Shown piece after piece: positions 1-9,681 of a DNA stretch of 64,000 nt. Each line of letters starts with the position of its first letter. The stretch's first letter is position 1. A model generated the notes under the pieces. That model saw only the letters and a list, made by a program, of their open reading frames with translations, made no database searches and was not told where the DNA came from. This DNA comes from Ectothiorhodospiraceae bacterium (GTDB taxonomy: Bacteria > Pseudomonadota > Gammaproteobacteria > Nitrococcales > Aquisalimonadaceae): contig JAFIFU010000003.1 of assembly GCA_020831885.1 (NCBI GenBank), positions 84,199 through 148,198 on the forward strand. The letters are read 5' to 3'. The position numbers and the translations under genes are program-made.

Positions 1-1980
1 AATGGGCCCATTCACCTGGGACATCTGGTGGAGTACATCCAGACTGACATCTGGGTGCGTTTCCAGAAGCAGCGGGGCAACCGGTGCATCTACGTCTGCG
101 CGGACGATGCCCATGGCACCCCTATCATGCTCAAGGCTCGCCAGGAGGGGATCAGCCCCGAAGAGCTGATCGAACGCATCGGCCGGGAACACCGCGAGGA
201 TTTCGCGGACTTCCTGATCGAGTTCGACAACTATTACAGCACCCATTCGGATGAGAACCGATACTACGCCGAACTGATCTATACCCGGCTGAAGGAGGCC
301 GGCCACATCACCTCCCGCACCATCAAGCAGGCTTACGACCCGGTGGAGAACATGTTCCTGCCGGACCGCTACATCAAGGGCGAATGCCCCCGTTGCGGCG
401 CCGCCGACCAGTATGGCGACTCCTGTGAGGCCTGCGGCGCCACCTACACCCCGGCGGAGCTGAAGAACGCGGTCTCGGTGGTTTCCGGCGCCGCCCCCAT
501 CGAGAGGGAATCCGAGCATTATTTCTTCCGCCTGCAGGATTTCGAATCCCTGCTGCGGAATTGGGCCGGCAGCGGCCACGTGCAGACCGAAGTGGCGAAC
601 AAACTCAACGAGTGGTTCGAGGAAGGGTTGCGGGAATGGGATATCTCCCGTGACGCGCCCTACTTCGGGTTCCGCATCCCCAATACCGAGAACAAGTATT
701 TCTATGTCTGGCTGGACGCCCCCATCGGCTACATGGCCAGCTTCCGCAACTGGTGCGACCGCCACGGCGTGGATTTCGATGAATACTGGAAGCCGGATTC
801 CGATGCCGAGCTCTACCACTTCATCGGCAAGGACATCATCTACTTCCACGCCCTGTTCTGGCCGGCCATGCTGCACGGCGCCGGTTTCCGCATGCCCACG
901 AAGGTCTGCGCCCACGGTTTCCTCACCGTGAACGGGCAGAAGATGTCCAAGTCCCGGGGCACCTTCATCATGGGGCGGACCTTTCTCCGCCACCTGAACC
1001 CGGAATACCTGCGCTACTACCTGGCCGCCAAGCTGGGCAGCAGCGTGCACGACCTGGACCTGAGCCTGGACGATTTCATCCACCGGGTGAATTCCGACCT
1101 GGTGGGCAAGCTCGTGAACATCGCAAGCCGCAGCGCCAGCTTCATCAACAAGCGTTTCGACGGCCGACTGGCAGACACGCTGGAGGAGCCGGCCGTGTAC
1201 CGGGAGTTCACCTCCCGCGGCGAGGCGATTGCCGAAGCCTACGAAAACCGCGAGTTCTCCCGGGCCATCCGGGAGATCATGCAACTGGCGGATCAGGCCA
1301 ACCAGTATTTCGACGAACGCAAGCCCTGGGTGCTGGCGAAGGACGAAACCACCCTGCCCCAGGTACAGGCCATCTGCACCCAGACGCTGAACCTGTTCCG
1401 CGTGCTGATGGCCTACCTGAAACCGGTGGTGCCGCGCATCGCGGCCGCGGCCGAGGTTTTCCTGCAGGTGGAGAACCGGCACTGGGACGACGTCAAACAG
1501 CCCCTTCTCGGCCGTCCCATCGGCAAGTTCAAGCCCCTGGCCACCCGCGTGGAGCGTGATGCCGTGGACGCCATGCTGGAGGAGTCGAAAGAAACGCTCG
1601 CTGCCGCTGGCCAGCCGGCGCCGTCCGGCCCCCTGGCCGAGGACCCCATCGGGGAACAGATCGAGATCGACGATTTCACCAGGGTGGACCTGCGGATCGC
1701 GCGCATCACCGATGCCGCCTACGTGGACGGTGCCGATAAGCTTCTGCAACTGACGCTGGATCTGGGTGGGGAGCAGCGCAACGTGTTCGCCGGGCTGCGC
1801 TCGGCCTACGAGCCGGAACAGCTCAAGGGCAGACTCACGGTCATGGTGGCGAACCTGAAACCGCGCAAGATGCGGTTCGGTCTGTCGGAGGGGATGGTGC
1901 TGGCCGCCGGACCGGGCGGGAAGGAACTGTTCGTCCTGGAGCCGGACGCGGGGGCCCAGCCGGGGATGCGGGTGAAATAG
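1..1980 (+). CDS. metG: Methionyl-tRNA synthetase (5' end outside window)
   Basis: Charges tRNA-Met with methionine in the cytoplasm. The frame is open from base 1 and already contains the class I HIGH-type motif (HLGH, bases 13-24), so only a short N-terminal piece is missing. A four-cysteine zinc knuckle (CPRCG...CEACG) follows near 385-450, and KMSKS lies at 940-954. The C-terminal part from about 1650 is the OB-fold tRNA-binding/dimerisation domain ([12 protein letters not shown]). The protein is therefore the long, zinc-containing, C-terminally extended bacterial type. It ends 16 bases before rsxA; a metG-rsx neighbourhood is also known in Pseudomonas. Confidence 0.97.
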   Translation, partial: NGPIHLGHLVEYIQTDIWVRFQKQRGNRCIYVCADDAHGTPIMLKARQEGISPEELIERIGREHREDFADFLIEFDNYYSTHSDENRYYAELIYTRLKEAGHITSRTIKQAYDPVENMFLPDRYIKGECPRCGAADQYGDSCEACGATYTPAELKNAVSVVSGAAPIERESEHYFFRLQDFESLLRNWAGSGHVQTEVANKLNEWFEEGLREWDISRDAPYFGFRIPNTENKYFYVWLDAPIGYMASFRNWCDRHGVDFDEYWKPDSDAELYHFIGKDIIYFHALFWPAMLHGAGFRMPTKVCAHGFLTVNGQKMSKSRGTFIMGRTFLRHLNPEYLRYYLAAKLGSSVHDLDLSLDDFIHRVNSDLVGKLVNIASRSASFINKRFDGRLADTLEEPAVYREFTSRGEAIAEAYENREFSRAIREIMQLADQANQYFDERKPWVLAKDETTLPQVQAICTQTLNLFRVLMAYLKPVVPRIAAAAEVFLQVENRHWDDVKQPLLGRPIGKFKPLATRVERDAVDAMLEESKETLAAAGQPAPSGPLAEDPIGEQIEIDDFTRVDLRIARITDAAYVDGADKLLQLTLDLGGEQRNVFAGLRSAYEPEQLKGRLTVMVANLKPRKMRFGLSEGMVLAAGPGGKELFVLEPDAGAQPGMRVK

Positions 1981-1996
1981 CACCGGAGATGGCGCG

Positions 1997-2578
1997 ATGA
2001 CCACGGAGCTGGCACTGATCCTGGTCAGCACGGTGCTGGTCAACAACTTCGTGCTGGTGAAGTTCCTGGGCCTGTGCCCGTTCATGGGTGTCTCCCGGCA
2101 GTTGGAGACGGCCATGGGCATGGCCCTGGCCACCACATTCGTGCTGACCCTGTCTTCTGTGGTCAGCTACCTGGTGAACACCCGGCTGCTGGTACCCTTG
2201 GGGCTGGACTACCTGCGGACCATCGCCTTCATCCTGGTGATCGCCTCGGTGGTGCAGTTCACGGAACTGGTGGTCCACCGCACCAGTCCGCTGCTTTACC
2301 AGGTGCTGGGCATCTTTCTGCCCCTGATCACCACCAATTGCGCCGTGCTGGGGGTGGCACTGTTGAACGTCCACGCGGCGAACGGCTTTCTGGAGTCCGC
2401 GGTCTATGGATTCGGCGCCGCGGCCGGCTTCTCGTTGGCGCTGATCCTGTTTGCCGGGTTGCGGGAGCGACTTGCCGCCGCCGATGTTCCGGCACCGTTC
2501 CGCGGGGCCGCCATCGCCCTGATCACAGCCGGCCTGATGTCGCTGGCTTTCATGGGGTTTGCCGGACTGAGCGTCTGA
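1997..2578 (+). CDS. rsxA: Electron transport complex subunit RsxA/RnfA
   Basis: Integral membrane subunit of the Rsx/Rnf complex, which moves electrons between NADH and ferredoxin and in enterobacteria keeps SoxR reduced. The 193-residue protein is almost entirely hydrophobic with about six membrane segments and carries the family sequences [17 protein letters not shown] near the N-terminus and ITTNCAVLG in the middle. Length is normal for RsxA. The ATG is preceded by GGAG at good distance (GGAGATGGCGCG). First gene of an rsxABCDGE operon, with 9 bases to rsxB. RsxA and RsxE are paralogues; identity as A follows from position and sequence. Confidence 0.96.
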   Translation: MTTELALILVSTVLVNNFVLVKFLGLCPFMGVSRQLETAMGMALATTFVLTLSSVVSYLVNTRLLVPLGLDYLRTIAFILVIASVVQFTELVVHRTSPLLYQVLGIFLPLITTNCAVLGVALLNVHAANGFLESAVYGFGAAAGFSLALILFAGLRERLAAADVPAPFRGAAIALITAGLMSLAFMGFAGLSV

Positions 2579-2587
2579 TGGGTCGTC

Positions 2588-3133
2588 ATGCTTGAAGCAC
2601 TGATCGTCATGGGACTGCTGGCCGCTGCCTTCGGCCTGTTGCTCGGCTACGCGGCCACGCGTTTCCGTGCCGACGACAACGCCGTGGTGGACCGGATCGA
2701 CGCCCTGCTACCCCAGAGCCAATGCGGCCAGTGCAACTACCCCGGATGCCGTCCCTACGCCCAAGCCATCGCCGAGGGCCGTGCCGATATCAATCTGTGT
2801 CCGCCGGGCGGCGAAGCCACGATCCACGCCCTGGCCCGGTTGCTGGACCGGGATCCCAGGCCCCTGGACCCGGATCTCGGTACCCAGGCCGGAACCCCCA
2901 CGGTGGCCTGGATCGACGAAGCCCGCTGCATCGGCTGTACGCTGTGCATCCAGGCCTGTCCAGTGGATGCCATAATCGGTGCCCACCGCCAGATGCACAC
3001 GGTGATCCGCGATCATTGCACCGGCTGCGAGCTGTGTGTGGCGCCCTGCCCCGTGGACTGCATTGAACTGCTGCCCCTGGAGCCGGACCCGGAGAACTGG
3101 CGCTGGCCAAAGCCGCAATCGGGGGCCGTATGA
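2588..3133 (+). CDS. rsxB: Electron transport complex iron-sulfur subunit RsxB/RnfB
   Basis: Ferredoxin-like subunit that receives or donates electrons in the Rsx complex. Residues 1-25 form a membrane anchor. Cys46, 49, 54 and 71 form the N-terminal 4Fe-4S motif (CGQCNYPGC...C). Two ferredoxin clusters follow at Cys114/117/120/124 and Cys144/147/150/154. At 181 residues it is the short gammaproteobacterial form with three clusters; clostridial RnfB proteins are longer. The start ATG follows rsxA by 9 bases, and its end overlaps the start of rsxC by 4 bases (ATGA), implying translational coupling. Confidence 0.97.
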   Translation: MLEALIVMGLLAAAFGLLLGYAATRFRADDNAVVDRIDALLPQSQCGQCNYPGCRPYAQAIAEGRADINLCPPGGEATIHALARLLDRDPRPLDPDLGTQAGTPTVAWIDEARCIGCTLCIQACPVDAIIGAHRQMHTVIRDHCTGCELCVAPCPVDCIELLPLEPDPENWRWPKPQSGAV

Positions 3134-4701
3134 TCACGCGCCTGTTTTCCTTTCCGGGCGGTCTGAGGCTGCCGGATCACACCGCGCCCTCCACGGGCAG
3201 AGTCCTGGTCCGGGCACCACTGCCGGAACGGCTGATTGTCCCACTGCTCCAGCACCGCGGCGATCCATGCGAACCTGCCGTGACCGCGGGGGAACGGGTC
3301 CGGCGGGGAAGCCTGGTGGGCCGCGCCACCGGCGAAACCCCTCCGGTGCATGCGCCCACCTCCGGCCGGGTGCTTTCGGTGGAGCCTTGCCCGGTGCCGC
3401 ACCCGGCCGGTCTTCGGGTACCGGCGGTGATCCTGGAGGCGGACGGAGAGGACGTCTGGAGCGAGGATCTGCCACCCCCCTGGCAGGACTGGGAGACCGT
3501 CTCTCCGGAGCACCTGCGGCAGCGTGTCCATGAGGCTGGTGTTGTCGGCCTGGGCGGTGCCGGCTTCCCCACCGCGACGAAACTGCGGGCCGGCGCGAAA
3601 CCCGGCATCCATACCCTGATCATCAACGGCGTGGAGTGCGAACCCTGGATATCCTGTGATCAGATGCTGATGCTGTCCCGCCCTCAGGATGTGATCGAGG
3701 GCGCCCGCATCCTGGCGCGCGCGACAGGGGCCACGCGGCTGATCCTGGCCCTGGAAGAGGGCAGGACAGCCTGCCTGGATGCACTGCGGCGCGCAATGGA
3801 CCAGGGTCCCGGAATCACCCTGGAATTGGCTGCTGTTCCCGCGCGCTACCCGGCCGGGGGTGAGCGGCAACTCATCCAGACCCTGACCGGGCGGGAAGTG
3901 CCCTCCGCAAATCTGCCGCCGGACATGGGTTTCCTCTGTCAGAACGTGGCCACCGCCGCCGCGGCCCGGGATGCGGTCGTTCTGGGCCGGCCGCTCACCA
4001 GCCGCGTGGTCACGGTCACCGGGAACGCGGTGGCGGCACCACAGAACCTGGAAGCACGGATCGGCACGCCCATGCACACCCTCATCGAGGCCGCCGGCGG
4101 CTATTGCGGCACGCCCGAGCGCCTGGTCATGGGCGGCCCCATGATGGGCTTTGCGCTGGATTCGGATCGACTGCCCATCACCAAGACCAGCAACTGCCTG
4201 CTGGTGGGGGACGGGGCCTTGTTTCCCGCCGAGGCGCCGGCCATGCCCTGCATCCGCTGTGGCGCGTGCGCCGAGGTCTGTCCGGTGCGCCTGCTGCCCC
4301 AGGAACTCTACTGGCATGCCCGCAGCGAACGCCCGGAACCCGCACGGGATCTGGGGCTGCTGGACTGCATCGATTGCGGCGCGTGTGCCGTGGTCTGCCC
4401 CAGCCGGATCCCCCTGAGCCAGTATTTCCGTTACGCGAAATCGGAGCTGCAAGCCACCGACCGGGCGCATGTCCAGGCGGAGCAGGCGCGGCGGCGGTAC
4501 CTGCTCCGGCAGGACAGGCTGACCCGGGAGCAGCAGGCGCAGGAGGAACGCCGGCGGCGCAAGAAGGCCGCGCTGAGGCAGCCGGCCACGAACCGTTCAC
4601 CGGATCCCAAGGCCGCACGGCAGGCGGCGATCCAGGCCGCGGTGGAGCGGGCGAAACGGAAGAAGGCCGGCGCGGGCGGAGACGGGAACGACCCGGCATG
4701 A
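3130..4701 (+). CDS. rsxC: Electron transport complex subunit RsxC/RnfC
   Basis: Peripheral NADH/FMN-binding, iron-sulfur subunit of the Rsx complex. The nucleotide-binding glycine motif GLGGAGFP lies at residues 140-147. Two 4Fe-4S motifs are at Cys374/377/380/384 and Cys413/416/419/423. The C-terminus (about residues 445-523) is a charged helical tail rich in Arg, Lys, Ala and Gln. It is a short version of the long repetitive tail of E. coli RsxC, so the 523-residue length is at the lower end for enterobacterial relatives but normal for Pseudomonas-like RnfC. Overlaps rsxB and rsxD by 4 bases each. Confidence 0.97.
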   Translation: MITRLFSFPGGLRLPDHTAPSTGRVLVRAPLPERLIVPLLQHRGDPCEPAVTAGERVRRGSLVGRATGETPPVHAPTSGRVLSVEPCPVPHPAGLRVPAVILEADGEDVWSEDLPPPWQDWETVSPEHLRQRVHEAGVVGLGGAGFPTATKLRAGAKPGIHTLIINGVECEPWISCDQMLMLSRPQDVIEGARILARATGATRLILALEEGRTACLDALRRAMDQGPGITLELAAVPARYPAGGERQLIQTLTGREVPSANLPPDMGFLCQNVATAAAARDAVVLGRPLTSRVVTVTGNAVAAPQNLEARIGTPMHTLIEAAGGYCGTPERLVMGGPMMGFALDSDRLPITKTSNCLLVGDGALFPAEAPAMPCIRCGACAEVCPVRLLPQELYWHARSERPEPARDLGLLDCIDCGACAVVCPSRIPLSQYFRYAKSELQATDRAHVQAEQARRRYLLRQDRLTREQQAQEERRRRKKAALRQPATNRSPDPKAARQAAIQAAVERAKRKKAGAGGDGNDPA

Positions 4702-5765
4702 CGGTGCCCGCCTTCCGTATGGCCGGTCCCCCTCATATCGCGCCATCCGGCAGTGTCCCGGCGATCATGCGCAGCGTGCTCCTGGCGCTGATCCCCGGAA
4801 CCCTGGCCATGATCCTGATCTTTGGCTGGGGCGTTCTGATCAACGTCCTGATCGCCGTGGCCGTGGCCTTGCCCTGCGAGGCCCTGATGCTCCGGCTGCG
4901 AAACCGGCCCATGGAGCCCTTCCTGCAAGACGGTAGCGCGGTGGTGACGGCGGTGCTGCTGGCCCTGGCGCTCCCTCCGCTGACTCCCTGGTGGATGCCG
5001 GCCGTGGGCGTTGCGCTGGCGCTGGTGCTCGGCAAGCACCTGTACGGCGGGCTCGGCTTCAATCCGTTCAACCCGGCCATGGTGGGTTACGCGGCTCTAC
5101 TGGTCTCGTTCCCCGGGCAGATGACCGTCTGGCTCCCGCCCACCATCGGCCCCTCGGGAAGCCTCGGGCTGATGGACAGCCTGCATTACGCCCTGTCCGG
5201 TTCGCTCCGCGGCGGACTGGAGCTGGATGCACTGACCCAGGCAACGCCCCTGGACCAAATCCGTACCGGCCTGGGGCTGGAACTGACCGTGGGGGAGATC
5301 CGGACGGAACCCGGCTTCGGCCTGCTCGCCGGTGCAGGCTGGCAATGGGTCAACCTGCTGTTTCTTGCCGGGGGCGCCTGGCTGATGCATCGCCGGGTGA
5401 TTGCCTGGCAGATTCCGATGGGCGTGTTACTGGGCCTGGCCGTCCCGGCACTGGTATTCTGGACCGCAAACCCGGATCAGTATGCCCCCCCGCTGCTGCA
5501 CCTGCTCAGCGGCGGGGCCATGCTGGCGGCCTTTTTCATCGCCACGGATCCGGTTTCCGCCGCCACCACCCCTCGGGGGCGTTTCTGTTTCGGGGTAGGA
5601 ATCGGCGTATTGACCTGGGTCATCCGCACCTGGGGCGGGTATCCGGACGGCATCGCCTTCGGGGTGCTGCTCATGAACATGGCCGTCCCGTTGATCGACC
5701 GTTACACGCGGCCACGGATCCACGGCCGGGGCAAACCCGGCCCAGGCACGGGGGAGAGATCTTGA
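4698..5765 (+). CDS. rsxD: Electron transport complex subunit RsxD/RnfD
   Basis: Membrane flavoprotein subunit of the Rsx complex that carries covalently bound FMN and is homologous to NqrB. The start ATG at 4698 overlaps the rsxC stop (ATGA), giving 355 residues with many membrane helices and the conserved GGLGFNPFNPAM motif near residue 117. The expected flavinylation threonine is Thr183 in DALTQATPL. Here Gln replaces the glycine of the usual Dxx(S/T)GAT pattern recognised by the flavin transferase ApbE. The frame is open far upstream inside rsxC, but homology begins only near 4698. Confidence 0.95.
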   Translation: MTVPAFRMAGPPHIAPSGSVPAIMRSVLLALIPGTLAMILIFGWGVLINVLIAVAVALPCEALMLRLRNRPMEPFLQDGSAVVTAVLLALALPPLTPWWMPAVGVALALVLGKHLYGGLGFNPFNPAMVGYAALLVSFPGQMTVWLPPTIGPSGSLGLMDSLHYALSGSLRGGLELDALTQATPLDQIRTGLGLELTVGEIRTEPGFGLLAGAGWQWVNLLFLAGGAWLMHRRVIAWQIPMGVLLGLAVPALVFWTANPDQYAPPLLHLLSGGAMLAAFFIATDPVSAATTPRGRFCFGVGIGVLTWVIRTWGGYPDGIAFGVLLMNMAVPLIDRYTRPRIHGRGKPGPGTGERS

Positions 5766-6487
5766 GACAACAGGGTACGGCTGTCAGGGACATACTGCTT
5801 GCCGGGGGCATCCTCCTGGCCTTTGCCATCGCGGGCGTGGCCCTGGTCACCTGGACCTTCCAGGGGACGGTGGAACGCATCGAGGACAACCAGCGGCAGG
5901 CCCTGATCCAGGAACTTCAGCAACTGGTCCCTCCGCTTCAGTACGACAATCACCTGCTCGAGGACACCCTGGAGGTGGAAGACAACGGCCTGCTGGGCCT
6001 GAACCGCACGGTCACCGTGTACCGCGCGCGCCTGGAAGGGGAACCGGTGGCCGTGATCCTCCCCGCCCGGGCGGAGGACGGCTATATCGGCCCCATCACG
6101 CTGTTGGTGGGCATTTACACGGACGGAACGGTGGCCGGCGTTCGCGTTGTGGAACACAGCGAGACACCGGGATTGGGAGACGCCATCGAAGCCCGCCGCA
6201 GCAACTGGATCAATCAGTTCACCGGCCGGTCCCTGGACGACCCCGAGACGGCGGACTGGGCTGTGCGCCGTGACCGGGGTGCCTTTGATCAGATCACCGG
6301 CGCCACGGTCACGGCCCGGGCCGTGGTCCGGGCGGTACGGGACGTCTTGCTGTTCTACGACCAGTTCGGCAATGAGCTGTTCGCGGTGCAGGAAGAAGCC
6401 GAAACCGACCAGGTCGGGGATGCGGGCGAGGAGGAGCCACCCCCGGACGACGCATCCGATGGCGACGACGGAACCGGCGATGACTGA
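5762..6487 (+). CDS. rsxG: Electron transport complex subunit RsxG/RnfG
   Basis: Periplasm-facing flavoprotein subunit with a single N-terminal membrane anchor (residues 11-32) and an FMN-binding domain. The flavinylation motif DQITGATVT (residues 176-184) predicts FMN on Thr182. The only sensible start is TTG at 5762, overlapping the rsxD stop by 4 bases and preceded by GGGGAG. This gives 241 residues. The last about 30 residues are almost all Glu, Asp, Pro and Gly, an acidic tail that fits a halophilic lifestyle. It overlaps rsxE by 8 bases. Confidence 0.94.
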   Translation: MRQQGTAVRDILLAGGILLAFAIAGVALVTWTFQGTVERIEDNQRQALIQELQQLVPPLQYDNHLLEDTLEVEDNGLLGLNRTVTVYRARLEGEPVAVILPARAEDGYIGPITLLVGIYTDGTVAGVRVVEHSETPGLGDAIEARRSNWINQFTGRSLDDPETADWAVRRDRGAFDQITGATVTARAVVRAVRDVLLFYDQFGNELFAVQEEAETDQVGDAGEEEPPPDDASDGDDGTGDD

Positions 6488-7163
6488 AGCGGTTGTTCGG
6501 CTCACCCGGGAGGGGCTTTGGACCAACAACCCCGGCCTGGTGCAATTGCTCGGGCTCTGCCCGTTGCTGGCGGTGAGCAACTCCGTGATCAACGCGCTGG
6601 GGCTGGGGCTGGCCACCCTGCTGGTGCTCGTGCTGTCGAATACCACCGTTTCGCTGATCCGCCACGGTGTCCGCCGGGAGATCCGCATCCCCGTTTTCGT
6701 GCTGGTGATCGCGTCCTTCGTCACCGTGGTGGAGCTGAGCATGAACGCCTGGTTCCACGAGCTGTACCTGGTTCTCGGCATCTTCATTCCGCTGATCGTC
6801 ACGAACTGCGCGATACTGGGCCGCGCCGAGGCCTACGCCAGCCGCAACCCGCCGGGCCTGGCCGCCTTTGACGGCCTGATGATGGGGCTGGGCTTCGCCG
6901 GCGTACTGCTGGCACTGGGCGCATTCCGGGAACTGCTGGCCCAGGGCACACTGCTGAACCAGGCGGAACTGATGTTCGGGCCTGCGGGGGAGGCATTGCA
7001 GCTCACGGTACTGCCCGGCTACGACGGCTTCCTGCTGGCCGCGCTACCACCGGGGGCCTTTATCGGCCTCGGCCTGCTGCTGGCCCTGAAGAACCTGCTG
7101 GACCAACGCCGGGCGCAGCCCCGCCCGATCCTGAAGGCCGCCCGGCCCGGACAGCCGGGCTGA
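6480..7163 (+). CDS. rsxE: Electron transport complex subunit RsxE/RnfE
   Basis: Last membrane subunit of the Rsx complex, paralogous to RsxA, with about six membrane helices in 227 residues. The family sequences [18 protein letters not shown] near residue 14 and [13 protein letters not shown] in the middle identify it as RsxE/NqrD-like. The start at 6480 overlaps rsxG by 8 bases. It is followed after 24 bases by nth, the usual neighbour in gammaproteobacteria. Confidence 0.96.
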   Translation: MTEAVVRLTREGLWTNNPGLVQLLGLCPLLAVSNSVINALGLGLATLLVLVLSNTTVSLIRHGVRREIRIPVFVLVIASFVTVVELSMNAWFHELYLVLGIFIPLIVTNCAILGRAEAYASRNPPGLAAFDGLMMGLGFAGVLLALGAFRELLAQGTLLNQAELMFGPAGEALQLTVLPGYDGFLLAALPPGAFIGLGLLLALKNLLDQRRAQPRPILKAARPGQPG

Positions 7164-7187
7164 ATCAGAACCCTGCCCAACTGCGCT

Positions 7188-7820
7188 ATGAACCAGGAAA
7201 AACGCCAACAGATCTTCCAGCGCCTGCGTGCCGCGAACCCGAACCCCACCACCGAACTGGAGTACAGCACGCCGTTCGAGCTGCTGATCGCGGTGGTGCT
7301 GTCCGCCCAGGCCACCGACCGGGGGGTGAACAAGGCAACAGCGAAACTGTTCCCGGTGGCGAACACGCCGGAGGCGATGCTGGAGCTGGGGGAGGACGGG
7401 CTCCGGGAGCACATCAAGACCATCGGCCTGTTCAATAGCAAGGCGGCCAACATCATCAAACTCTGCCGGCAGTTGCTGGAGCAGCACGGCGGCCAGGTGC
7501 CCCGGGACCGAGCCTCGCTGGAGGCGCTGCCCGGGGTGGGACGCAAGACGGCAAACGTGGTCTTGAACACGGCCTTCGGGCAACCCACCATGGCGGTGGA
7601 CACGCACATCTTCCGGGTGGCGAACCGAACCGGTCTTGCCCCGGGCAACACCGTCCGCCAGGTGGAGGACAAGCTCATGCGGATGGTACCAAAGGAATTT
7701 CTTCAGGACGCCCACCACTGGCTGATCCTGCACGGCCGCTACGTTTGCACGGCCCGCAAACCCCGCTGCGGGGCCTGCGTCATCCATGATCTCTGCGAAT
7801 ACAAGGACAAGACGGAGTAG
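7188..7820 (+). CDS. nth: Endonuclease III, DNA glycosylase/AP lyase
   Basis: Base-excision repair enzyme that removes oxidised pyrimidines and cleaves the abasic site. The helix-hairpin-helix motif LPGVGRKTANV holds catalytic Lys120, and catalytic Asp138 lies in VDTHIFR. The C-terminal 4Fe-4S cluster has Cys187/194/197/203 in the standard C-x6-C-x2-C-x5-C spacing. The length of 210 residues is typical. It lies directly downstream of the rsx operon and 5 bases upstream of the DUF1841 gene, so the three units are probably co-transcribed. Confidence 0.98.
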   Translation: MNQEKRQQIFQRLRAANPNPTTELEYSTPFELLIAVVLSAQATDRGVNKATAKLFPVANTPEAMLELGEDGLREHIKTIGLFNSKAANIIKLCRQLLEQHGGQVPRDRASLEALPGVGRKTANVVLNTAFGQPTMAVDTHIFRVANRTGLAPGNTVRQVEDKLMRMVPKEFLQDAHHWLILHGRYVCTARKPRCGACVIHDLCEYKDKTE

Positions 7821-7825
7821 CCCCC

Positions 7826-8260
7826 GTGTTCTCATCGGACCGTGACCAGCTCCGGCGTCAGTATGTCCTGGCCTGGCGCAAGCACCAGAACGGGGAAACG
7901 CTGACCCCGCTGGAGGCGGCCATTGCCCAGGTGGTGGCGGAGCATCCGGAGTACCAGCCGCTGCTCGCCAGTGAGAACCGGGCGCTGGGCCGCGAGTACC
8001 TGCCGGAACAGGGGGAGAGCAACCCGTTCCTGCACATGGGCATGCACCTGGCATTGCGCGAACAGGTGGGCACGAACCGGCCCAAGGGCATCCGGGCTGT
8101 CTACGAGGCACTGTGCCGCGTCACGCGGGATCCGCTGGAAGCCGAACACCTGATGATGGACTGTCTGGCGGAGAGCCTGTGGCAGGCGCAGCGGGACGGC
8201 ACCACGCCCGATGAGCGGGCGTACCTGAAGCGACTGCGGAAGCTCGTCAAGCACCGGTAA
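7826..8260 (+). CDS. DUF1841 family protein
   Basis: Protein of 144 residues with no known function. The sequence (start MFSSDRDQLRRQY, then WRKHQNGETLTPLE and HPFL-like NPFLHMGMHLALREQ) matches my memory of the DUF1841 family of beta- and gammaproteobacteria. It is soluble, with no signal peptide or membrane segment. The start is GTG five bases after the nth stop; no in-frame ATG lies nearby. Tight linkage to nth is commonly seen, but a role in DNA repair is unproven. Confidence 0.85.
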   Translation: MFSSDRDQLRRQYVLAWRKHQNGETLTPLEAAIAQVVAEHPEYQPLLASENRALGREYLPEQGESNPFLHMGMHLALREQVGTNRPKGIRAVYEALCRVTRDPLEAEHLMMDCLAESLWQAQRDGTTPDERAYLKRLRKLVKHR

Positions 8261-8414
8261 GCACAACATCATCAGCATCCGGCCTTTGCGGCTCCGTTCC
8301 GCCGGAGAGGGCAAGGGCAAAGTACGGGTGATTGCCTTTCGCCGATCGGGTTGGAGCGCACCACCGCCGAAATGCTAAAATGTTCCGTTCATTCATGTTC
8401 CAAAGGTATGACCC

Positions 8415-8876
8415 ATGCAGATCGCTAAGGACACGGTCGTTTCCATCGACTACACCCTGAAGGACGACCAAGGCAGTGTCCTGGACACGTCCGAAGGCAA
8501 GCAGCCGCTGGCCTACCTGCACGGCAACGGCAACATCATCCCGGGCCTGGAACAGGCACTGGAAGGCAAGCAGGCCGGCGACGAGCTGTCGGTCCGCATT
8601 GAACCGGCGAACGCCTACGGCGAGCGTCGTGACGAACTGACCCAGGCGGTGCCCCGCGATCTGTTCCAGGGCGTGGACGACCTGCAGGTAGGCATGCAGT
8701 TCCAGGCCGGTGGCGAAGGCGGTGGCCAGATCGTGACCATCACCGCCATCGAGGGCGACCAGGTCACAGTGGATGCCAACCACCCCATGGCCGGCGTTCC
8801 GCTGAACTTCGATGTGAAGGTCGTTGAAGTCCGCGAGGCCTCCGAGGACGAGAAGGAACACGGTCACGCCCACTAG
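8415..8876 (+). CDS. FKBP-type peptidyl-prolyl cis-trans isomerase (SlyD-like)
   Basis: Cytoplasmic proline isomerase and chaperone. The architecture is that of SlyD/FkpB: a short FKBP fold interrupted by an IF (insert-in-flap) chaperone domain at about residues 70-125. Conserved pieces are VSIDYTLKDDQG, GNIIPGLEQALEG and DANHPMAG. It has 153 residues and ends EHGHAH. The long Cys/His-rich nickel-binding tail of E. coli SlyD is missing, so nickel delivery is doubtful. It stands alone after a 154-base gap, with a possible -10 (TAAAAT) near 8376, and is followed by a strong terminator. Confidence 0.92.
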   Translation: MQIAKDTVVSIDYTLKDDQGSVLDTSEGKQPLAYLHGNGNIIPGLEQALEGKQAGDELSVRIEPANAYGERRDELTQAVPRDLFQGVDDLQVGMQFQAGGEGGGQIVTITAIEGDQVTVDANHPMAGVPLNFDVKVVEVREASEDEKEHGHAH

Positions 8877-8894
8877 GGCCCCAGTGGAGGCCGC

Positions 8895-8930
8895 AAAGAA
8901 AAACCGGGCCAGGCAGCCCGGTTTTTCTTT
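8895..8930. terminator. Bidirectional intrinsic terminator after the FKBP gene
   Basis: A perfect 15-bp inverted repeat (8895-8909 and 8916-8930) with a 6-base loop. The GC core CCGGGC is flanked by A-rich and T-rich outer arms, so transcripts from either strand end in a U-rich stretch. It can serve the plus-strand FKBP gene and the minus-strand genes approaching from 9066. Confidence 0.9.
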
Positions 8931-8957
8931 GGCCGAATTCCGATTCCAGGCTGATCC

Positions 8958-8979
8958 GGCCTGGTGTCGACACCAGGCC
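8958..8979. repeat. 22-bp perfect palindrome
   Basis: A perfect palindrome with no spacer, centred on GTCGAC between 8968 and 8969, with outer arms GGCCTGGT and ACCAGGCC. It lies between the terminator and repeat copy A. It could be an operator, a cruciform-forming site or part of the flanking repeat. Its function is unknown. Confidence 0.6.
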
Positions 8980-8988
8980 AGCGGCCCG

Positions 8989-9065
8989 CCATTGCCTGCG
9001 AACGCCGTCTTGTCAGCCTGCTCGAATAGCCCCGCAAAGCACCTTGGGAATAGATCAGCGCTTCC
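8989..9065 (-). repeat. Dispersed intergenic repeat, copy A
   Basis: Read on the minus strand it begins GGAAGCGCTGATCTATTCCC, continues with ATTCGAGCAGGCTGACAAG and ends CGCAGGCAATGG, 77 bp in all. Copy D (54841-54916, 76 bp) shares both ends, copy C (44336) shares the middle, and copies B and E share the first 35-50 bp. It begins on the base following the TAG stop of the isochorismatase-like gene. It contains no reading frame. Confidence 0.8.
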
Positions 9066-9611
9066 CTAGCGGATGAAGCGCGGCATGACCTTGCGGAACA
9101 CCTCGGTATCCGCCCGGTTCAGCCATTCGAAGGCCACCATTTCCCGTGTCACCACCCGTACACCTTCATGGCGCATGCGCTCCAGCGCTGTCTGCACATC
9201 CTGCGGACGGCGACTGGAAACCGCATCGGCCACAATATAGACCTCGTACCCTTCCTGAAGCAGGGAAAGCGAACTCTGCAGCACACAGACGTGGGCCTCG
9301 GTACCGGCAACGATGATCTGTCGCCGCCCCAGGGAGGCCAGTTCGCGGCGAATATGGTCGGATGCCATGCAGGAGAAATGGACCTTCTCCAGCACTTCCT
9401 CGTCCAGGACCAGGGAGCGGACTTCCGGCACGGTATGGCCCAGCCCTTTGGGATACTGCTCGGTGAGGCGGATGGGCACATCCACCTCCCGCGCCACCTT
9501 GATCAGCCAGCCGGTGTTCTCGACCACCCGCACGCCTTCATGGATGGCCGGTGTCAGCCGTTCCTGCACATCCACCACCAGCAGGCACGACGATGCGGCG
9601 TTGATCAGCAT
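9066..9611 (-). CDS. Isochorismatase-family cysteine hydrolase
   Basis: Soluble hydrolase of 181 residues in the YcaC/nicotinamidase-like superfamily. The catalytic triad is visible: Asp14 in LVVDVQ, Lys76 in EKVHFSC and Cys109 in GTEAHVCV. The preceding residues supply the usual cis-peptide region. The substrate cannot be read from sequence; relatives hydrolyse amides, nicotinamide or isochorismate, and no siderophore or NAD-salvage genes are adjacent. The ATG is preceded by GGGGGAG. Its TAG stop directly abuts repeat copy A. Confidence 0.88.
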   Translation of the reverse strand: MLINAASSCLLVVDVQERLTPAIHEGVRVVENTGWLIKVAREVDVPIRLTEQYPKGLGHTVPEVRSLVLDEEVLEKVHFSCMASDHIRRELASLGRRQIIVAGTEAHVCVLQSSLSLLQEGYEVYIVADAVSSRRPQDVQTALERMRHEGVRVVTREMVAFEWLNRADTEVFRKVMPRFIR

Positions 9612-9681
9612 AAACTCCCCCAGTGCGTGTGACTTGTTGTGCCTTCGATGAAAACACAGTTCCCCGCCGCGGGAAACCCGT

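Noticed and set aside
3013..4470. A 485-codon minus-strand open frame opposite rsxC
   Set aside because: Shadow of rsxC and rsxB, which have cofactor motifs and overlapping starts; no ribosome site or domain in the antisense frame.
8415..8876. Naming the FKBP gene slyD
   Set aside because: The domain order fits SlyD, but the Cys/His-rich metal-binding tail is reduced to HGHAH, and FkpB-type proteins share the layout.
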